The notes below the pieces were generated by a model. The model was not told the DNA's origin. It worked only from the letters and a program-made list of their open reading frames with translations, and ran no database searches. Both the position numbers and the translations under genes were made by a program. From Larkinella rosea (GTDB lineage Bacteria > Bacteroidota > Bacteroidia > Cytophagales > Spirosomataceae), in assembly GCF_003858635.1 (NCBI RefSeq), contig NZ_RQJO01000008.1:1550001-1614000 (forward strand): DNA of 64,000 bases. The letters are read 5' to 3'. How positions within the stretch are numbered: the stretch's first letter is position 1; the number at the start of each line of letters is the position of its first letter. Shown here piece by piece: positions 60,352 through 64,000 of this stretch.

Positions 60352-61824
60352 ATGAGAAAACTACTCATTGTCCTTCTGGTCGGCATCGCAGTCTCCGCTC
60401 AGGCCCAGAAAAACGTGCTGCTGGAACCGTCGTTCTGGCAGGGAAAACCGGACGTGAATCAGGTGAAGGCGGAAATCGAAAAGGGAAATAGTCCATCGCA
60501 GTTCAATCCCGCCAGTTTTGATCCCGTTGTGATGGCGATCAACGCTCAGGCGCCCAACGAAACGATCCAATATCTGCTGACTCAACCGGGCAATGACGTG
60601 AACAAAATCACCCACGACAGCCGGATCTACCTGCACTGGGCGGCCATCCGGGGCAATGTGGAGCTGATGGAGTACCTGCTCGCGAAAGGCTCCAAAACCA
60701 ACGTCGTCGACAGCCACGGCATGACGGTTCTGAATTTTGCGGCCGGTGCCGGTCAGCCGAACACGCAGGTCTATGACTTGTGCCTCAGGAACGGGGCTGA
60801 CCTGAAAAAGGACCTCAATCCGGACGGCGCCAATGCCTTACTGATTGCGATTGCGAATGACAAGGATTTCAAGTTGACCGATTATTTTATATCGAAAGGA
60901 CTGGATCTGAAAAGCACGGATGCGGTTGGCAACAACGCGTTCAGTTATGCGGCCCGGAGTGGCAACATCGACCTCCTGAAAGCACTGCTGCAACGGGGCG
61001 TTCCGGCTACCGACAATGCCCTGATCATGGCCAGCCAGGGCGGGCGCCAGGGTGCGAATAGCCTCGAGTTCTTTCAATACCTGGAAAGCCTGAAACTCAA
61101 ACCGACGGCGGTTAATAAAGCCGGTGAAAACGTCCTGCACGCGCTGGTTCGCCGACCCAAGCAGAACGAAATCATTCGGTATTTTCTGAACAAAGGCGTC
61201 GATGTCAATCAGGCCGACGACGAAGGCAATACGGTTTTTATGTACGCGGCCGCTTCCAACCGGGACCTTGCTGTTTTGGAAATGCTGCAACCGAACGTGA
61301 AAAACGTCAACCAGCGCAACGAGAAGGGCGCAACGGCACTGGCGCTGGCAGTTCGGGGCAATTCGCCCGAAGTCGTGGGGTTTCTGTTGAGCAAAGGAGC
61401 CGATGTGAAGGTGACGGACAAAACCGGTGATAACCTGATCGCTTACCTGGTTCAGTCCTATAATCCGGCACGGGCCGAAGAGTTTGATGCGAAATTGAAA
61501 CTGCTACAGGACAAAGGGCTGGATAGCAAAGCTGCGCAGAAAAACGGCAACACGCTGTATCATCTGGCGGTTGCCAAAAACGACCTGTCGCTGGTGAAAC
61601 GGCTGGAACCCCTCCAGATCGATGTGAACAGCAAAAACAAGGAAGGCATTACGGCGCTGCACAAAGCGGCCATGCTATCGAAGGACGATGCCATGCTGAA
61701 ATACCTGTTGTCCATCGGGGCCAAGAAGGACATTGCGACCAACTTTAAAGAAACCGCTTACGATCTGGCGAGCGAAAATGAATCGCTTTCGAAAAGCAAT
61801 GTATCCGTTAACTTCCTGAAATAG
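60352..61824 (+). CDS. Secreted ankyrin-repeat protein
   Basis: 490 residues with signal peptide (MRKLLIVLLVGIAVSAQAQ). Roughly ten ankyrin repeats fill the protein, for example RIYLHWAAIRGNVELMEYLL, GNNAFSYAARSGNIDLLKAL, GATALALAVRGNSPEVVGFL, GNTLYHLAVAKNDLSLVKRL and GITALHKAAMLSKDDAMLKY. It should be a periplasmic protein-binding scaffold. In Bacteroidota such genes often precede DUF2271 and PepSY-flavoreductase genes, as here (stop two bases before the DUF2271 start). The binding partner is unknown. The start is chosen over an upstream ATG at 60303 in another frame. Confidence 0.9.
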   Translation: MRKLLIVLLVGIAVSAQAQKNVLLEPSFWQGKPDVNQVKAEIEKGNSPSQFNPASFDPVVMAINAQAPNETIQYLLTQPGNDVNKITHDSRIYLHWAAIRGNVELMEYLLAKGSKTNVVDSHGMTVLNFAAGAGQPNTQVYDLCLRNGADLKKDLNPDGANALLIAIANDKDFKLTDYFISKGLDLKSTDAVGNNAFSYAARSGNIDLLKALLQRGVPATDNALIMASQGGRQGANSLEFFQYLESLKLKPTAVNKAGENVLHALVRRPKQNEIIRYFLNKGVDVNQADDEGNTVFMYAAASNRDLAVLEMLQPNVKNVNQRNEKGATALALAVRGNSPEVVGFLLSKGADVKVTDKTGDNLIAYLVQSYNPARAEEFDAKLKLLQDKGLDSKAAQKNGNTLYHLAVAKNDLSLVKRLEPLQIDVNSKNKEGITALHKAAMLSKDDAMLKYLLSIGAKKDIATNFKETAYDLASENESLSKSNVSVNFLK

Positions 61825-61825
61825 T

Positions 61826-62317
61826 ATGACTTGTTTGCGTAAAATAGGCTGGCTGGTTCTGGCCCTGACGTTGTTCGGATCATCGGTTTCGGTGGCGCAG
61901 TCGGGTACTACCCAGTACAAGTGCATGATTCAGATGACCAATTACATGGGCGAAAAAGCATACATCGCCGTTTCGCTGATGGATGGACAGGGCGCTTATG
62001 AGAAAACGTTGTACGTACTCGGTTCCGATAAAAAATGGTACAAGGACGTCAAGGCCTGGTACAGGGCGCTGGGTAAAAAAACGCCCAACATCAGCGCCAT
62101 TTCCGGGGCGTCGGTGGCGGGGGGTGATCGCAGCGTGATCGTGCTGGAGATCGACAATGCGAAGCTCAACAAGGATTACAAACTGCGGTTCGAAAGTGCG
62201 GTGGAAGATAAAGAGGATCACGCCAAAGACATCGAAATTCCGCTCACGACGGCAGGACTTTCCGCCAGGAGCGAAGGCACCGGTTTCATTCGGTACGTAC
62301 GGTTCAGCCCCAATTAA
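61826..62317 (+). CDS. DUF2271-family periplasmic protein
   Basis: 163 residues with a signal peptide (to about SVSVAQSG). The DUF2271 pattern is recognisable: AYIAVSLMDGQGAYEKTLYV, LGSDKKWYKDVKAWYRAL and SVIVLEIDNAKLNKDYKLRF. These proteins commonly accompany PepSY-type membrane flavoreductases and FAD:protein FMN transferases, suggesting a role in periplasmic electron transfer or iron uptake. The function is not proven. It starts one base after the ankyrin gene stop and is followed after 14 bases by the PepSY reductase gene. Confidence 0.82.
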   Translation: MTCLRKIGWLVLALTLFGSSVSVAQSGTTQYKCMIQMTNYMGEKAYIAVSLMDGQGAYEKTLYVLGSDKKWYKDVKAWYRALGKKTPNISAISGASVAGGDRSVIVLEIDNAKLNKDYKLRFESAVEDKEDHAKDIEIPLTTAGLSARSEGTGFIRYVRFSPN

Positions 62318-62331
62318 TCGCAACCGGATTT

Positions 62332-64000
62332 ATGACCATTTCGGTATGGAGATACAGCCACCTGGCGTTGGCGGTATCTTCTTTTCTTTTATTGGTACTG
62401 GCGTCGGTAACGGGAATTATTCTGGCGTTTGAACCGGTATTGCAGAAAAGCCAGCCGTATCGTTCCGACAAGTTTAACGAGCTTACCCTGGCCCAGACGC
62501 TGCCGGTTTTGAAAAAAAACGATGCAGAAATCAGTGAACTGAGCGTCGACGCCAACCAGTTTGTGCAAATCAAAGGCAGCGATGCCAACGGCAAAAACCT
62601 GACCGCTTACATTGATCCGCAGACGGGTAAAATGCTGGGCGTTCCCACTCCGCAAACTGAATTTTTTCAGTGGGTAACGGCGCTGCACCGCTCGCTGTTT
62701 TTGCACGAAGCCGGGCGGTTTTTTATCGGGCTGACGGCGTTTCTGCTGCTGCTGATTACGGTTTCCGGCACCCTGCTGATCATCCAGCGTCAACGCGGTG
62801 TGAAGCGGTTTTTTACCCGGATTGTCCGGGAAAATTTTGCCCCGTATTACCACGTCGTGCTGGGGCGCTTGTCGCTGATTCCGATTTTCATCATGGCGCT
62901 TTCGGGGACCTACCTCTCCCTGGCCCGGTTTGGACTGGTGGCAACGGAGAAAGTGTCTCCTAAAATCGATTTCGACGCCATTCGGTCAAAACCGGAACGA
63001 ACCCTGGCCGATTTTGCGGTTTTTCAGAACACCCGACTGGCGGACGTACAAACCATCGAATTTCCGTTTTCGGAAGACGTCGAGGATTACTACACGCTGA
63101 AACTCAAGGACCGCGAACTGACCGTGAACCAGCTAACGGGCGACATTCTCAGCGAAAACCACTACCCAACCGCCGTTTTGCTGACGAACCTGAGCCTGGA
63201 TTTGCATACCGGTCGGACGAGTGCCATCTGGGCGCTCATTCTGGCCGTGGCTTCCGCGAATATTCTCTTTTTCATCTATTCCGGTTTTGCCATTTCCTGG
63301 AAACGCCTGAAAAACCGGGTGAAAAAAAATACGTATTCGGCCGACGAAAGCCGGTTTATCATCCTGGTTGGTTCGGAGAACGGTAGCACGTTTCGGTATG
63401 CGCAATTCATTCATCAACAGTTACTTACGTTGGGTGAGAAATCATTCCTGACTGAATTGAATAAGTATGCGGTTTTTCCCAAAGCCGAGCATCTGATTGC
63501 CTTAACCGCTACCTACGGGCTGGGCGACGCGCCGACGAATGCGACCCGGTTTGTCGATCTGGTTGAAAAATACCCGCAGCCGCAACCGGTGCGGTTTTCG
63601 GTGCTCGGTTTTGGATCACATGCTTATCCTGATTTCTGTAAGTTCGCTTTCGAGGTAAATCAGTTGCTGGCGCGGCAATCGTGGGCGGTTCCGCTGGTGG
63701 ATATTCATACGGTGAATGACAAGTCGCCGACCGATTTTGGCTTATGGGCCGAAGCCTGGTCGCAGCAAACCGATCTGCCGATGCCGGTTTCGCTGGAGTT
63801 GCTGAAAGCGCCAACCCCTGACCTTGAAACACTGGTTGTCACCAGTACCACTAAAACCGCTCAGCCCGACGGCACGTTTTTAATTCGGTTACAGAACAGT
63901 CACAATCAGCGCGTTACCTCGGGCGATTTGCTCGCAATTTATCCGGCTAACGACCACCGCGAACGGCTCTATTCGATTGGCGTTGTAAACAACGAACTTC
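62332..64000 (+). CDS. PepSY membrane protein fused to flavodoxin and FAD-binding reductase (3' partial)
   Basis: The frame runs from the ATG at 62332 to the window end with no stop; about 556 residues are seen. Four membrane helices (about 10-30, 125-148, 175-195, 295-315) with PepSY segments between (AYIDPQTGKMLGVPTPQTEF, LTVNQLTGDILSENHYPTAV) are followed by a flavodoxin domain at about 342-480 (ILVGSENGSTFRYAQFIHQQ, ALTATYGLGDAPTNATRF) and the start of a sulfite-reductase-type FAD domain with RLYSIG. It would move electrons from cytoplasmic NADPH through flavins across the membrane, plausibly to reduce ferric siderophore or another periplasmic acceptor. The C-terminal NADP domain should lie beyond the window. 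Confidence 0.88.
   Translation, partial: MTISVWRYSHLALAVSSFLLLVLASVTGIILAFEPVLQKSQPYRSDKFNELTLAQTLPVLKKNDAEISELSVDANQFVQIKGSDANGKNLTAYIDPQTGKMLGVPTPQTEFFQWVTALHRSLFLHEAGRFFIGLTAFLLLLITVSGTLLIIQRQRGVKRFFTRIVRENFAPYYHVVLGRLSLIPIFIMALSGTYLSLARFGLVATEKVSPKIDFDAIRSKPERTLADFAVFQNTRLADVQTIEFPFSEDVEDYYTLKLKDRELTVNQLTGDILSENHYPTAVLLTNLSLDLHTGRTSAIWALILAVASANILFFIYSGFAISWKRLKNRVKKNTYSADESRFIILVGSENGSTFRYAQFIHQQLLTLGEKSFLTELNKYAVFPKAEHLIALTATYGLGDAPTNATRFVDLVEKYPQPQPVRFSVLGFGSHAYPDFCKFAFEVNQLLARQSWAVPLVDIHTVNDKSPTDFGLWAEAWSQQTDLPMPVSLELLKAPTPDLETLVVTSTTKTAQPDGTFLIRLQNSHNQRVTSGDLLAIYPANDHRERLYSIGVVNNEL

Overview
The window reads as a chromosomal segment of a free-living Bacteroidota, most likely Cytophagales close to Spirosomataceae (Spirosoma/Larkinella/Dyadobacter type). 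Grounds: a SusC/SusD pair, TAnnTTTG-type promoter elements, no obvious Shine-Dalgarno sequences, many BNR sialidase-like and Sde182-like (DUF1593) secreted proteins, a REC-CRP regulator, and a mid-50s GC content by eye. The genus is inference. No rRNA, tRNA, prophage, transposase gene or CRISPR array is visible.

Layout. 1-5766: TolC / RND permease / membrane-fusion efflux operon, TolC cut by the window edge. 5855-8374: glyoxalase-like VOC protein, FKBP lipoprotein and CPA1 Na+/H+ antiporter. 8954-12403: a 1149-residue secreted ThuA / sugar-dehydrogenase / PKD / cytochrome c / CBM protein. 12616-15670: ECF sigma factor, OmpR-type regulator, tiny membrane protein and histidine kinase. 15697-17627: Rossmann oxidoreductase with TetR, and a cupin protein.

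17673-34610 (all minus strand): a large sialic-acid-type utilisation locus. It runs from a FadR-type GntR regulator through SusC, SusD, two sialidase-family proteins, N-acetylneuraminate lyase, a kelch epimerase fused to a sodium symporter, a PhyH dioxygenase, a second DHDPS-family aldolase, a 2-hydroxyacid dehydrogenase and a third BNR protein to an enolase-superfamily dehydratase. Several junctions overlap, so the distal genes look cotranscribed. A GT-N3-AC palindrome occurs upstream of both the regulator and susC and is a candidate operator.

34803-45207: LLM oxidoreductase, Omp85-like surface protein, Tyr/Gly-rich secreted protein, PepSY-like protein and three signalling units: a PAS kinase, a PAS-HisKA protein lacking its ATPase domain coupled to a REC-CRP regulator, and a TPR sensor kinase.

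45729-60078: a tight sugar-catabolic operon: DeoR regulator, fucose-isomerase-like enzyme, split transketolase, Sde182-type secreted protein, Rbs-type ABC importer with DUF2291, FGGY kinase and two more Sde182-type proteins. Logic: secreted hydrolase, uptake, isomerase, kinase, transketolase. The substrate is unproven; a branched or unusual pentose such as D-apiose is a hypothesis. 60352-64000: ankyrin protein, DUF2271 protein and a PepSY-flavodoxin reductase cut by the window edge, behind a possible metal-responsive operator.

At DNA level three signals stand out: paired inverted repeats whose hairpins keep a C-TTTA-G loop while the stem sequence changes, a second family of GTTGTCGCT palindromes, and a very frequent AAAACCG heptamer on both strands, in genes and between them.
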